The notes under the pieces were generated by a model, which did no database searches, was not told the origin of the DNA, and worked only from the letters and a program-made list of their open reading frames with translations. From NCBI GenBank assembly GCA_964503885.1, contig CAZDCD010000004.1:1-64000 (forward strand): a DNA stretch of 64,000 nt, read 5' to 3'. This document shows positions 32,645 to 42,060 of the stretch, one piece after another. Made by a program: the position numbers and the translations under genes. Position 1 is the first letter of the stretch, and each line of letters begins with the position of its first letter. Origin of the DNA: CAZDCD01 sp964503885. Its GTDB lineage: Bacteria; Bacteroidota; Bacteroidia; Bacteroidales; UBA10428.

Positions 32645-34693
32645 TTATTTTGAATCCTTTAGCGCTGTATCCACCGCATTCAGCAACGGCCGGTTTGATA
32701 TCTTTTCACCTGTGGCATCGGTCATCCATTGTTCAGGTGTTATGCTACCTGCGCTGAACATGCGTGTTATTTCTGAAGCAAAGTTTTTGTCTTTTATGTA
32801 TTCTTCGATCTGATAGCTGATCAGGTAGCCTATCGGATAGGCCGATAAATATAACGGGTATGCGATCATATGTGAATATACCGCGAGAATAACCTGATCG
32901 CGGATACCGAATACATCGGCATAATAGGTGTTCCAAACATCACGCGCAATTGTAAGAACAGCCTCTTTCAGACCAGCTGCATCCGCATCAGGATTCTCAT
33001 ACATCCATTTCCAGACAGCCATATCAACCAGTGAGACACCCATAATTTCGTAACATGACCAGAATACATCGAGGGCCAGCATGTCATTTTCCTGCTTTAT
33101 TGATGTTTTGACACCCAGGAGGCTCAGGTCACGGGATTGAAAAATAAATGCAAGGGCTTCCGTAAATGCTGTGTTCGGAACTCCGTGCAGCGAATAATAA
33201 TCGATATCATAGAGCGAGATGGTTTGTTCGACATTATGCCCGAACTCATGAACCGCAATATTGTAACCTTTGTAATTCATTCCCCCTTCTGCAATGCGCG
33301 TGCGCAAATGTGACTTATCCGTCCGCATTTCCGCTCCCGTTGCATGTCCGGCACCTCTTGCCGGGTCTACTATAACTTTAGTCGTGATAAATTCCGCCTG
33401 TATGTTGTCAAATCCTAGTTTTGCAAGTATTCCGGGAAGCTTTTTTTGAAAGACTTCCCTTGACGGATATTTGCTGCGTACCATGGCATCGAGACTGGAT
33501 TCGGAAACCGGCAGATTTCCCGTTTTAAAACCGTTATACCAGATATCAAAAGGCTCCAGTTCCCTGCCCAGATTGTTTTTTATTAGTCCGGCAACGCGTT
33601 TGACCTCAGGAGATGAGAGCAGTTCAATAAAAAGCTGTTCCACTTCCTGCCGGCTCATTTGCAGTTCCTCGTCGAATGCCCTGAGAATAGCTGTCGGGTA
33701 ATAAGGACAGTAGCTGTCGAATTTCTTTGAGGCGTTGAATACTGCCAGCAGCTGACTATAACGTTCATCATTCTCGGTGGGGGCAGAAACTTCTTTTCCT
33801 TCCTTATATACTTTATTTGACACAGGGTTCCATAACAATTCGTCCCTGTTGATCACCTGTTCAGGTATCTCCTGGGTAATGATCCGGTTCATGACGGCAT
33901 AGATCATTTTCTGCTTTTTCAATCCATCGGGCTCGTTGTACTGTGATTTGAGCTCATCACGCAATCCCCAGTGACTTATCAGCTTGAGGTCTTTGGGGAA
34001 CATGGTCTGTCCGCTGCTGTCGATAAGGTTTCCCATATAGATGTTGTAGTCGTCGATATATGCATTTGCTTCTGTAGATACGACCGAATAATTCTGAATA
34101 ACATCTGCCGGAACCCGTGAAGTAAAGGACTCACCCAGTTTCGCATATTCCCAATCTTTTCTCGACCAGTCTTTTCCCAGGTTGTTTTTTTGTTTCAGGG
34201 TATAGAACGGGAAATTAAGCAATACATGAAATGCCAGTGTATTGCCGAACAGATCATCATCGAGATGGCTGGAAGGGTCATAGCCGGCAAACAGCATGTC
34301 AACATCTGATATATCTCCCATATCAAGCTCAAGAGGTTCACGGAGCTGCAAGGCCATATGGGTAAAATTGCCGTTTAATATCTCGAAATTTCTTTCCAGT
34401 GTACGGGACAATTTATCAAGTTCTGCAGAATCTGCAACAAACCCTGTTTTACAGAAGTCTGAAAACACTGTTTTATCCCCGTCTTTTGCTGTCCAGAATT
34501 TGGCAACTTGTCCGACACCGGCAGCAATCCTTCCGCGGTATTCCATGCCGAATTTTGCCACCAGGCTGTCGGTCACCGCTTTAACTGTATTAGAGTCTAT
34601 TGCTGCCATGGCAGGTTCGTGACGTATGGCTCCGGGTTTGCATGAATACATGGCTACTAACCCGACACAAAAGATAACAAAAGCTGATTTCAT
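32645..34693 (-). CDS. Zinc metallopeptidase lipoprotein (gluzincin)
   Basis: 682 residues. Lipoprotein leader MKSAFVIFCVGLVAMYSC with Cys18. The zinc-binding motif HEFGH is at residues 482-486, and a downstream Glu (512, in FTEALAF) 26 residues later fits a third ligand, giving a gluzincin site resembling M3-type oligopeptidases. The rest is largely helical. It probably degrades peptides in the periplasm or at the outer membrane. Substrate unknown, and an M3/M49 distinction was not possible by eye. Monocistronic, with a 415-base gap upstream. Confidence 0.8.
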   Translation of the reverse strand: MKSAFVIFCVGLVAMYSCKPGAIRHEPAMAAIDSNTVKAVTDSLVAKFGMEYRGRIAAGVGQVAKFWTAKDGDKTVFSDFCKTGFVADSAELDKLSRTLERNFEILNGNFTHMALQLREPLELDMGDISDVDMLFAGYDPSSHLDDDLFGNTLAFHVLLNFPFYTLKQKNNLGKDWSRKDWEYAKLGESFTSRVPADVIQNYSVVSTEANAYIDDYNIYMGNLIDSSGQTMFPKDLKLISHWGLRDELKSQYNEPDGLKKQKMIYAVMNRIITQEIPEQVINRDELLWNPVSNKVYKEGKEVSAPTENDERYSQLLAVFNASKKFDSYCPYYPTAILRAFDEELQMSRQEVEQLFIELLSSPEVKRVAGLIKNNLGRELEPFDIWYNGFKTGNLPVSESSLDAMVRSKYPSREVFQKKLPGILAKLGFDNIQAEFITTKVIVDPARGAGHATGAEMRTDKSHLRTRIAEGGMNYKGYNIAVHEFGHNVEQTISLYDIDYYSLHGVPNTAFTEALAFIFQSRDLSLLGVKTSIKQENDMLALDVFWSCYEIMGVSLVDMAVWKWMYENPDADAAGLKEAVLTIARDVWNTYYADVFGIRDQVILAVYSHMIAYPLYLSAYPIGYLISYQIEEYIKDKNFASEITRMFSAGSITPEQWMTDATGEKISNRPLLNAVDTALKDSK

Positions 34694-35108
34694 CGTATTG
34701 TTTACTTATTCGGTTCATAACAGAAATAACGCGGGCTAAAAAATAGATTCAGGTTCAACTGTGAAATTATGAAATTCTGATCATGAATCCACCATTGGCG
34801 CTAAATTTATATTCTGCAGGCATAAAACTTTTTGTATCATGAAGATGATGCGGTCATACGATGTGGACAGCCTGTGCCGGATCCAAAAGGAATTCGTCAG
34901 GAATTTCCTTAAGCGTAAAGGTTTCAGGAGTCTTCTGCGAAATATCGGATTCCATCGGCCTTAAATTGCTGGACCTGTCGCCCTGTGAATTCAAATAAAA
35001 TTTAGTAAATTACATCTTCAATTTTTCCTGTCCAGAATGATAAAACGGAACCATTATAAGACTATTTGGCAGGGAATTTGATACGATTGGTTCATTAATT
35101 TTAAAGCA
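34694..35108. other. Divergent intergenic region without a clear gene
   Basis: Spacer of 415 bases between the metallopeptidase (minus) and DUF4197 (plus) genes. A 41-codon plus-strand frame at 34839-34964 (Arg/Lys-rich) is open but has no recognisable features. No exact TAnnTTTG box, hairpin terminator or RNA structure stood out. Confidence 0.4.
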
Positions 35109-35825
35109 ATGAAAAAAGCAGCACTGTTTTTTATGATCATCACATCACTGTGTGCATTCACAGGAAATGCCCAGTTCCTTAAAGATGCCAAAAAAATGCT
35201 GAAACAGACTACCGGAGGCGGATATACCGAGGAAGAGGCAGCTTCGGGTATCCGGGAAGCGCTGATCAAAGGCACAGGCAATGGAGTGGAGCTGGTGTCA
35301 AAGGTCGACGGATATTTTAAAAACCCTGAGATCAAAATACCGTTTCCTCCTGAGGCAAAGGAAATGGAAAACAAACTCAGGGCAGTTGGTCTCGGGAACA
35401 AAGTTGACGACGTGGTTCTGTCCGTTAACAGGGCTGCGGAAGATGCAGCCAACGGGGCTAAACCTATCTTTGTGGCTGCTATTAAGGGTATGACCATACG
35501 TGATGCAATAAATATCGTAAAGGGTGAGAAAGATGCTGCAACACAATACCTGAGAAGAACCACCACTGCTGAGCTGACCGCCAAATTTCGCCCGGTGATC
35601 GAACAAAGCCTCGAAAAAGTGGATGCCACAAAATACTGGGACGATGTGATCACCTCCTACAACAAGATCCCTTTTGTTAAGAAGATGAATCCCGACCTGG
35701 CAGGATATGTGACGGAAAAGGCGATTGAAGGGCTGTTTATTATGATTGCCAAAGAAGAAGAAAAAATACGAAATAATCCGGCTGCCAGAACCACCGAACT
35801 TTTGCGAAAGGTATTCGGAAGCTGA
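35109..35825 (+). CDS. DUF4197 domain protein (secreted/periplasmic)
   Basis: 238 residues with a signal peptide (MKKAALFFMIITSLCAFTGNAQ). The mature protein is all-helical and matches the DUF4197 pattern: EEAASGIREALIKGTGNGVE near the start, YFKNPEIKIPFPPEA, VDDVVLSVNRAAEDA, and the C-terminal AIEGLFIMIAKEEEKIRNNP. The family is found across Gram-negative bacteria and its function is unknown. It is convergent with the lipid kinase gene, nine bases apart. Confidence 0.9.
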   Translation: MKKAALFFMIITSLCAFTGNAQFLKDAKKMLKQTTGGGYTEEEAASGIREALIKGTGNGVELVSKVDGYFKNPEIKIPFPPEAKEMENKLRAVGLGNKVDDVVLSVNRAAEDAANGAKPIFVAAIKGMTIRDAINIVKGEKDAATQYLRRTTTAELTAKFRPVIEQSLEKVDATKYWDDVITSYNKIPFVKKMNPDLAGYVTEKAIEGLFIMIAKEEEKIRNNPAARTTELLRKVFGS

Positions 35826-35834
35826 GGATGAACT

Positions 35835-36809
35835 TTAGTTTATTCCGGAAGCAAAATTTTTAACAGGGAATATTCCGTAAACAATGTTAATACTCTTTGG
35901 AAGGATCCGGAATTCGATCGGAGAATGACCGAGCGATTCGCCGTCTGTTTCAAGATGAATTAACGGATCAGAATCGATGAGGATATCTTTGCCTGTATAC
36001 CCTTCTATACACGGATGCTCAAGGATGGTCCCGTTATAAAGCATTTTCATATTCCGGATCACATCCCTGCGCCGAATCTTTTTTATTAGGGTAATATCGA
36101 AAAGTCCGTCATCGTGCACGGCATTGGGTGTCTGCATCATCCCGCCGCCCGAATACCTGCCGATGCCAAGGCTTATGGTAAATGTGTTGTTCAGCAGCCT
36201 ATTGCCGTCAATCACCACTTCAGTCTGAGTATGCTTATAGGACATCAGGCTCCGGAGAAGATTCCAGAAATAGATGACTTTACCGCTTCTTCCTTTTTCT
36301 TTCTGCAGATTGGTTTTCTGCACTACCAGTGCATCAAATCCCAGTCCCGCAATATTGATGAAATATCTTTTTTCCCTGTGAGTACCATGATAATAATATA
36401 CTACGCCGGTATCCTGAAGGCAGGTTTTGTTATCCCTGATCACTTTTATGGCATTCTCATAATTTGACGGTATGCCAAACATGCGGCCCCAGTCATTTCC
36501 CGTGCCCACGGTAATGTTTGCGATCACCAGATCTGTGGTCGGACAAACATCCTGTACAAAGCATCCGTTGATCACTTCGTTCATGGTACCGTCGCCCCCT
36601 ACAGCAATAATCTTTCTGAATCCCCCGCGAATACCCTTTTCAGCAAGTCCAATAGCATGTTTTTTGGATTCGGTAAAGAATGATTCGTATTCGATCTGAT
36701 AAGCGCTGAGCAGATCAGAAATGGTATCCCAGTCCTTTATCCCTTTTTTATTGCCGGCGTTGGGATTGACGATCACCAGCCATGGTCGGTTATTGTTGGA
36801 ATTACCCAT
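35835..36809 (-). CDS. Diacylglycerol/lipid kinase family protein (YegS/DgkB-like)
   Basis: 324 residues from the ATG at 36809; a TTG four codons earlier is less likely. The catalytic domain has the nucleotide motifs VNPNAG near the start and KIIAVGGDGTMNEVINGC, followed by ITVGTGNDWGRMFGIP. The C-terminal domain has the beta-sandwich (YSGGGMMQTPNAVHDDG) typical of the family. The enzymes phosphorylate diacylglycerol or related lipids using ATP, in the cytosol at the membrane. It lies divergent from the SUI1-type gene. Confidence 0.9.
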   Translation of the reverse strand: MGNSNNNRPWLVIVNPNAGNKKGIKDWDTISDLLSAYQIEYESFFTESKKHAIGLAEKGIRGGFRKIIAVGGDGTMNEVINGCFVQDVCPTTDLVIANITVGTGNDWGRMFGIPSNYENAIKVIRDNKTCLQDTGVVYYYHGTHREKRYFINIAGLGFDALVVQKTNLQKEKGRSGKVIYFWNLLRSLMSYKHTQTEVVIDGNRLLNNTFTISLGIGRYSGGGMMQTPNAVHDDGLFDITLIKKIRRRDVIRNMKMLYNGTILEHPCIEGYTGKDILIDSDPLIHLETDGESLGHSPIEFRILPKSINIVYGIFPVKNFASGIN

Positions 36810-36882
36810 CAGAACGATCAATAGAAACAGATGTAGTAAATATCAACATAAATTCCAAGATAAAAAAACCGATGCACTTCGT

Positions 36883-36890
36883 TATCTTTG
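36883..36890 (+). promoter_or_regulatory. Candidate -7 box upstream of the SUI1-type gene
   Basis: TATCTTTG fits TAnnTTTG and lies 21 bases before the ATG at 36912, implying a very short leader. No matching TTG was found at the usual -33 spacing. Confidence 0.4.
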
Positions 36891-36911
36891 TGCTGACTTA
36901 CAGGAATTGCA

Positions 36912-37259
36912 ATGACACCGAGAAACAGAAAATTCAGAAACGGGATCGTTTACTCAACCGATCCTGAATACCGCTATGATAACGGGGAAAGCGCGGAGCA
37001 ACCAACACCGCCACCATCTGAACAAGACCTCCGTGTATCGCTTGACAAAAAGTTGCGCGCAGGCAAAAAGGTGACTTTGGTCAGTGGTTTTACAGGTACA
37101 GTGGAAGATCTGAAATCGGTATGCAATATGTTGAAAAACAGGTTCGGTGCAGGCGGTACGGCAAAGAACGGAGAGATACTTATCCAGGGTGATTTCAGGG
37201 AACAAACCATACGATTGCTTTCGGAAAAAGGATATCATGTTAAAAAATCAGGGGGATAA
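36912..37259 (+). CDS. SUI1/eIF1-like translation factor (YciH type)
   Basis: 115 residues. The C-terminal 75 residues match the SUI1 fold: LRVSLDKKLRAGKKVTLVSG, FTGTVEDLKSVCNMLKNRFG, GAGGTAKNGEILIQGDFREQ. The N-terminal 35 residues are polar and likely disordered. Bacterial YciH-type proteins are proposed to check start-site fidelity on the 30S subunit; this role is poorly established. It is followed closely by DUF2752, possibly in one transcript. Confidence 0.9.
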   Translation: MTPRNRKFRNGIVYSTDPEYRYDNGESAEQPTPPPSEQDLRVSLDKKLRAGKKVTLVSGFTGTVEDLKSVCNMLKNRFGAGGTAKNGEILIQGDFREQTIRLLSEKGYHVKKSGG

Positions 37260-37298
37260 TAAGCATAGTCTTTTTCAAATCAAAGGCGGAGGATTATC

Positions 37299-37676
37299 AT
37301 GAAAGCCTTCCTTAATAATAAAAACCTGATTATCAAGTATTCTGCAATTTCTGTATTGATCCTGTTGTTATTCATATTGCCCGAAAGCTTGTTTAACGAT
37401 CCCGATCGCACCTTTTGCCTCCACAGAAAACTGCTGGGTATTCAGTGTCCGCTTTGCGGAATGACAAGGGCCTGTTATGACATGGTGCACCTCAGAATTG
37501 TTCATGCATTGAAATATAATGCTGCTGTAGCATTTCTCCCTCTACTTCTGATGCTTGATTTATCCGGACTCTTCTTTAAAGGCCAGGAACCCGCCAGGAT
37601 AAAAAAATATGCGAACATGTTGTTTATCGCGTCGTTACTTGTCATTTACATGGTAAGGATAAGCCTGCATTTATGA
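37299..37676 (+). CDS. DUF2752 membrane protein
   Basis: 125 residues with three transmembrane helices (about 13-29, 70-88, 105-122). The defining motif lies between the first two: LLGIQCPLCGMTRACYDM, with paired cysteines (CPLCG) and the conserved T-R. DUF2752 proteins are widespread and uncharacterised; the Cys pair suggests metal or redox chemistry at the membrane surface. The start is 39 bases after the SUI1 stop. Confidence 0.88.
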   Translation: MKAFLNNKNLIIKYSAISVLILLLFILPESLFNDPDRTFCLHRKLLGIQCPLCGMTRACYDMVHLRIVHALKYNAAVAFLPLLLMLDLSGLFFKGQEPARIKKYANMLFIASLLVIYMVRISLHL

Positions 37677-37677
37677 T

Positions 37678-37893
37678 ATGAATCCGGCAGAGATAAATTC
37701 TCTGGCCATTCCCATTGAAGAACTACCTGAATATGTGACAAAATCAACTGCAGCCGGAAACAGGATTGCAACCGCTGTTTTCAAGCCAGTCGAAATATTA
37801 CATTCGGGTCAGATCAATCCCCTGTCTTTCAGTTCAAGATACTTATTGATGAGATTCACAGTAAGATTCTGTGGTTTCGTGAGCAGGCTGTAA
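37678..37893 (+). CDS. Possible short protein or 5' remnant after DUF2752
   Basis: 71-codon frame whose ATG begins one base after the DUF2752 stop. The first 45 codons (MNPAEINSLAIPIEELPEYV and following) lie in the intergenic region and look protein-like (acidic, balanced). The last 28 codons run antisense into the 3' end of the DUF58 gene (stop at 37809) and look like shadow. I think a gene fragment is as likely as a real small protein. Confidence 0.25.
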   Translation: MNPAEINSLAIPIEELPEYVTKSTAAGNRIATAVFKPVEILHSGQINPLSFSSRYLLMRFTVRFCGFVSRL

Positions 37894-39170
37894 ACGCCAT
37901 GAAAAGCAAGTTCTTTGCACATGCGTTTTTTTTCATAGAGGAATTTTTCAGCAATCGTAGTGATATAGATGTCTTCGAGCGAGTGAACCTCGCTTTCAGC
38001 CAGTTGTTGAATTTCGGTGTTCTCAAACATCACAAACAATACAAGATGCACGCGTGAAAGTTTGGTCAGGTATCCAAGCTGTCTTAACATCGATTCGAAC
38101 GATTCAAAATTTGAATAGATGATCAGAAGGCTTCTGTGTGCGATTCTTCGCTTAATAGTGGCATATACCAACTCAAAATTCGACTCTGCGAATTGTGTCT
38201 TCTGATCGTATAGCAATTCCAGGATTTTTGTGAGTGTGTTGTTTCTTCGTTCGGCTGGAAGAAATGAATTCACCGTGGTATTGAAGGTCATCAGTCCGGC
38301 CTTGTCGTGTTTCATGAGAGCGGTGTTTGAAATGATCAGTGCGGCATTAATGGCATGATCCAACAACGTCATATTCACAAAAGGCAATTTCATTACCCTG
38401 CCCATATCAATAATGCTGTATATTTCCTGGGCACGTTCATCCTGGTACTGATTTACCATCAGCTTATCTTTTCTGGCAGTGGCTTTCCAGTTAATAGTTC
38501 GGTAGTCATCACCGTTGACATATTCGCGGATCTGGTCAAATTCTGTATGATGCCCGATTTTACGTACCCTTGTGATACCCACTTCGTTCAGGCGGTCAGA
38601 AATGGCCAGCAACTGGTATTTATGCATGCGCAGAAAGGAGGGATATACTTTCACTTTTGCTGTAGGTTGATCGCCTGAAAATCTGCGTTGAATCAGTCCC
38701 ACCGGTGAAGCTACAAAAGCATACACCATTCCGAATTCATACACGCCCCGCTCCACAGGTTTTAAATCATACCTGAGTATTTCTTCTTCAAGTCCCTTTA
38801 TGCGGACATGCATGCTGAAGTTCCGGAGTTGGAAAAGGAAGGGAATTTCGTCAATTACCTCAATATTAATCGTAAAGAAGTAATTGTTTTTAATGAACAC
38901 CTTCACTTCATTATCATCACCGTTTGAAAACCGGTCCGGCAATTCGCGTGTAATGAGAAAACGTTTTCCTGTAGAATAAAGCAAAAAAATATCCATAAAA
39001 AGAGTGAGGATAAGAAACAGAAGGCTTACTATGCCAGGTAGAAACATAAAATCAACCAGGTACCCTGCAACAAACACAAGAACAATTATAGACAAGAACA
39101 CATATAATCTCGGTGCTGTAAAAATATTTCTGTATCCTTCCCGCACGTTTTTTTTATTTTGGAATTTCAA
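37809..39170 (-). CDS. DUF58 domain protein, MoxR-operon partner
   Basis: 453 residues starting at TTG 39170. Two transmembrane helices (about 23-65) precede a beta-rich region and the DUF58 signature: GHHTEFDQIREYVNGDDYRT then INWKATARKDKLMVNQY, followed by a von Willebrand-like segment (IIDMGRVM). The start overlaps the MoxR gene by 17 bases. DUF58/VWA proteins act with MoxR AAA chaperones in metal insertion or complex assembly; the client here is unknown. Confidence 0.9.
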   Translation of the reverse strand: MKFQNKKNVREGYRNIFTAPRLYVFLSIIVLVFVAGYLVDFMFLPGIVSLLFLILTLFMDIFLLYSTGKRFLITRELPDRFSNGDDNEVKVFIKNNYFFTINIEVIDEIPFLFQLRNFSMHVRIKGLEEEILRYDLKPVERGVYEFGMVYAFVASPVGLIQRRFSGDQPTAKVKVYPSFLRMHKYQLLAISDRLNEVGITRVRKIGHHTEFDQIREYVNGDDYRTINWKATARKDKLMVNQYQDERAQEIYSIIDMGRVMKLPFVNMTLLDHAINAALIISNTALMKHDKAGLMTFNTTVNSFLPAERRNNTLTKILELLYDQKTQFAESNFELVYATIKRRIAHRSLLIIYSNFESFESMLRQLGYLTKLSRVHLVLFVMFENTEIQQLAESEVHSLEDIYITTIAEKFLYEKKRMCKELAFHGVYSLLTKPQNLTVNLINKYLELKDRGLI

Positions 39171-40155
39171 CTGATTTTATGATGTCTGCAATGATCTGTT
39201 CTGCAGTCCCTCCTTCGAGCTCCTTCTCAGGTGTAAGGTAGATACGATGATTCAGAACCGGATTCAATACAAAATGGATATCTTCCGGAGTCACAAAATC
39301 CCTGCCGTTCACTGCCGCATATACTTTGCTTGAAGTCATTATGTTTATCGATGCTCTGGGTGAAGCGCCAAGGTAGAGCGATGGGTGATTCCTGGTACTC
39401 TGGACAAGCACAGAGATATAATTTATCAGGTTGCTGTCGATATGAACCCCTGAAATGAGCTCCCTGAATAGCGCTATCTCCTCAGCATTGATTACAGGAT
39501 CGATCATTTCGACTTCCTTTTTATTCAGCCTGCCGCCGGCATTTACCAGAATCTGGTTTTCCTCTTCAAGCGTCGGATAGGTAATCTTTATCTTAAAAAG
39601 AAACCGGTCAAGCTGTGCTTCGGGTAAACGATATGTCCCTTCATGTTCGATGGGATTCTGGGTGGCAAAAACGAGGAACGGGTTGTCCATTTTATATGTT
39701 TTCCCGTCAATTGTAACCTGCCGTTCTTCCATGACCTCGAACAGGGCTGATTGTGTTTTGGCCGGCGCTCGGTTGATTTCATCAATGAGAATTATGTTGG
39801 AAAAAATGGGGCCTTTATTAAACTCAAAAGTTGCCTTAGCGGTGTTAAAAACAGAAGTACCAAGAACATCCGAAGGCATCAGATCAGGCGTGAACTGGAT
39901 TCTGGAGAATCCTGCCGAGATGGATCTGGCTATAAGTTTTGCAGTCAAGGTTTTGGCAATACCAGGTACCCCTTCGATCAGCACATGTCCGTCGGATAGT
40001 ATAGCCACCAGGAACAGATCGATCATCCCGCCCTGTCCAACCAGTACTTTTTTTATTTCCTGTTTGAGTCCGGCCAGTTTGTTCTGAAGTCCGGTAAGAT
40101 CAATTCTGTTTTTAAAAAGATCGTTGTTTTCCATTGCACACATTTTTATAGACAT
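39154..40155 (-). CDS. MoxR family AAA+ ATPase
   Basis: 333 residues. Walker A EGVPGIAKT (typical MoxR variant), Walker B IILIDEINRAP, sensor 1 FATQNPIEHEGT, and arginine finger region LPEAQLDRFLFK. MoxR ATPases remodel proteins to activate partner complexes. The gene overlaps both neighbours (DUF4350 upstream, DUF58 downstream). The start could also be at internal ATGs 40143 or 40134; the ATG at 40155 keeps the ten-base overlap. Confidence 0.93.
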   Translation of the reverse strand: MSIKMCAMENNDLFKNRIDLTGLQNKLAGLKQEIKKVLVGQGGMIDLFLVAILSDGHVLIEGVPGIAKTLTAKLIARSISAGFSRIQFTPDLMPSDVLGTSVFNTAKATFEFNKGPIFSNIILIDEINRAPAKTQSALFEVMEERQVTIDGKTYKMDNPFLVFATQNPIEHEGTYRLPEAQLDRFLFKIKITYPTLEEENQILVNAGGRLNKKEVEMIDPVINAEEIALFRELISGVHIDSNLINYISVLVQSTRNHPSLYLGASPRASINIMTSSKVYAAVNGRDFVTPEDIHFVLNPVLNHRIYLTPEKELEGGTAEQIIADIIKSVEIPK

Positions 40156-41336
40156 TTTTTATTGAATTCCTGAATTTTTTCATGAATCGCAACGAGTTCA
40201 CGAGTTGTAATATGTTTGGATTTCCTGATGGATTCAGCTGACTGAAATATTTCCCGGATAAGATCTGCCTGAACACCCGAACGCAGGGATAGGTTTCGGT
40301 AAAAACTTTTATCGGCAATATCTGTACTAATGAGGTATTTTGAGTGGATCCATTCTTTAAAATAGTTGATCTTCTTTAGCACAAGATCCCTGTGGTCTTT
40401 TCTTTGCATATACAATCGTCCGATAATTCTTACAAAATCAAGGGAAGTATTTTTTGGCGGATGCATTACAGGAATTATCCGTTGCCTGCGTTTTCCTCCA
40501 AACGCCAGGTAGAGCAATATGGTGAATATTGCCAGGAAATAAGCCTGTTTCAGGGATTTCTGAGTCAGTATGTACCTGACCGGGGAACCGATGACTTTTC
40601 TGAAAGGTTTGTAATATTCGTCCCATAGTGTATAAGAGTCAGGCAGATAGGACAGAACAGCAGAAGCATATTCATAATTACTATACAACAGATGATAGTT
40701 GGTGAAGACAAAAGGCTGACAGTGCAGATAAATATCGCCTTTCCCGAATCGTGTTTTAATGAAGTTCAAATGATGGCTGTTGTCATAACCCAGCACAACA
40801 GAATTACTGGTATCCATTTCCTGAAAATAATGCGAGGGTAAAAACTGGTTGAACACATACCCGGTACTCTTTTTCAGGGCAGGGTTTGCAAGGTTGAGAA
40901 CAGTCTCTTTCCGGATAAAGGAAAATGAATCAGTAAGGCTTGTAACGCTTTCAACATTTAGTGTATTCTCCAGTTCTTCCGGGAACCGGTAAGACGAAAT
41001 AAATACATGGTTGCCCCGGTTGACAAACTCCAAAAGCTTTTTAAGATCGAGACTATCGGGATTAAAATCCAACGTTACGATCAACAGGTTATCACCTGAA
41101 GAATGCAATGAAGGCAGGCTTTCAAAGAATGAAACAGTATTCGTAGCAAGATGATTATCCGGGAAAACAACAGGCAGCACATCTTTCTTCAGGACCCAGC
41201 ATCCATAAGGAATCTTATCATCATCGCTGAAACTGTAGCGCCAGTCAACAGGTGCGGGAGCGTAATGTACCAGTCCAATAAGCAACATAAACAATACAGC
41301 CAGTAGGATAATATTTACTTTTTGATTTCTAAACAT
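40146..41336 (-). CDS. DUF4350-type membrane protein of the MoxR operon
   Basis: 396 residues. An N-terminal transmembrane helix (about 8-26) is followed by a Rossmann-like DUF4350 region (DNLLIVTLDFNPDSLDLKKL, LLEFVNRGNHVFISS), a second helix (about 265-282, AYFLAIFTILLYLAF) and a basic cytosolic tail. DUF4350 occurs in MoxR operons and its role is unknown. The start ATG overlaps the stop of the DUF4129 gene, suggesting translational coupling. Confidence 0.82.
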   Translation of the reverse strand: MFRNQKVNIILLAVLFMLLIGLVHYAPAPVDWRYSFSDDDKIPYGCWVLKKDVLPVVFPDNHLATNTVSFFESLPSLHSSGDNLLIVTLDFNPDSLDLKKLLEFVNRGNHVFISSYRFPEELENTLNVESVTSLTDSFSFIRKETVLNLANPALKKSTGYVFNQFLPSHYFQEMDTSNSVVLGYDNSHHLNFIKTRFGKGDIYLHCQPFVFTNYHLLYSNYEYASAVLSYLPDSYTLWDEYYKPFRKVIGSPVRYILTQKSLKQAYFLAIFTILLYLAFGGKRRQRIIPVMHPPKNTSLDFVRIIGRLYMQRKDHRDLVLKKINYFKEWIHSKYLISTDIADKSFYRNLSLRSGVQADLIREIFQSAESIRKSKHITTRELVAIHEKIQEFNKKCL

Positions 41337-42060
41337 TTAGCTGATCAAATAACCTGTTAAAGCTTCCGGACAATGCATCAAATCCTTGCCTGGAGGGAAC
41401 AAAATTGCCATACCAGACATATTCATAAGTAAAAGCCGAGTGCATAAAATCTGTATAAAATGGGGTATCCTTAAGTTCCGATATGAAATCGTAATTCGTT
41501 TTGCCCCTGCCATATACTATATGTTGCCTGACTTCAAGGCCGCGCAAAGCTTTGATGTACATATAACGAATGGCTGTCCGGAAATTTTGTTGCTGAATCT
41601 CCTTTTCAATCTGCCGGTCGATATTTTCTTCCAATTCATCTGCTCCATCTTCATTAAAGGCAATTGCCGTCAACTCTTTCCGGTCATAAAAAAGGGTATA
41701 TAACCGGGTTTTGGTAATAAGAATGTAAACAAATAGCACAACCAGGGCTACCAGCAAAGCAATAAAAAGAAGAGGTATCGCATCGAAAAAAATCCGCAAA
41801 TTATAAAACCACTTCCCGATCAATTGCCAGAGTCTCATCCATAAGCCAATGTCCTCTCTCGGAGTCAGTTTATCCCCATAATCAAATGTTCTGTTTGAAT
41901 AGTATTTTTCAAGAAAAATACTGTCAGGTAACCTCACTGATATTTCGGAACTGTCATACTGAAGATGGGAATCGGGCTGAGACCAATTACTTGCGACCGA
42001 TTCCGGAATCAGGCATAGATAAATCGCCAGTGACAGATCAATCCATTTAGTTCGGTTCAT
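41329..42060 (-). CDS. DUF4129-type membrane protein of the MoxR operon
   Basis: 243 residues. Signal-type N-terminus, periplasmic segment with 'SVRLPDSIFLEKYYSN', a transmembrane helix (about 94-112, PLLFIALLVALVVLFVYIL) and a cytosolic C-terminus with FRTAIRYMYIKALRGLE and the tail TYEYVWYGN, typical of DUF4129. It overlaps both neighbours by about ten bases. DUF4129 also occurs in transglutaminase-linked MoxR clusters. Confidence 0.8.
   Translation of the reverse strand: MNRTKWIDLSLAIYLCLIPESVASNWSQPDSHLQYDSSEISVRLPDSIFLEKYYSNRTFDYGDKLTPREDIGLWMRLWQLIGKWFYNLRIFFDAIPLLFIALLVALVVLFVYILITKTRLYTLFYDRKELTAIAFNEDGADELEENIDRQIEKEIQQQNFRTAIRYMYIKALRGLEVRQHIVYGRGKTNYDFISELKDTPFYTDFMHSAFTYEYVWYGNFVPSRQGFDALSGSFNRLFDQLNV

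Noticed and set aside
34839..34964. 41-codon basic frame in the gap before DUF4197
   Set aside because: No start signal or protein-like pattern beyond charge.
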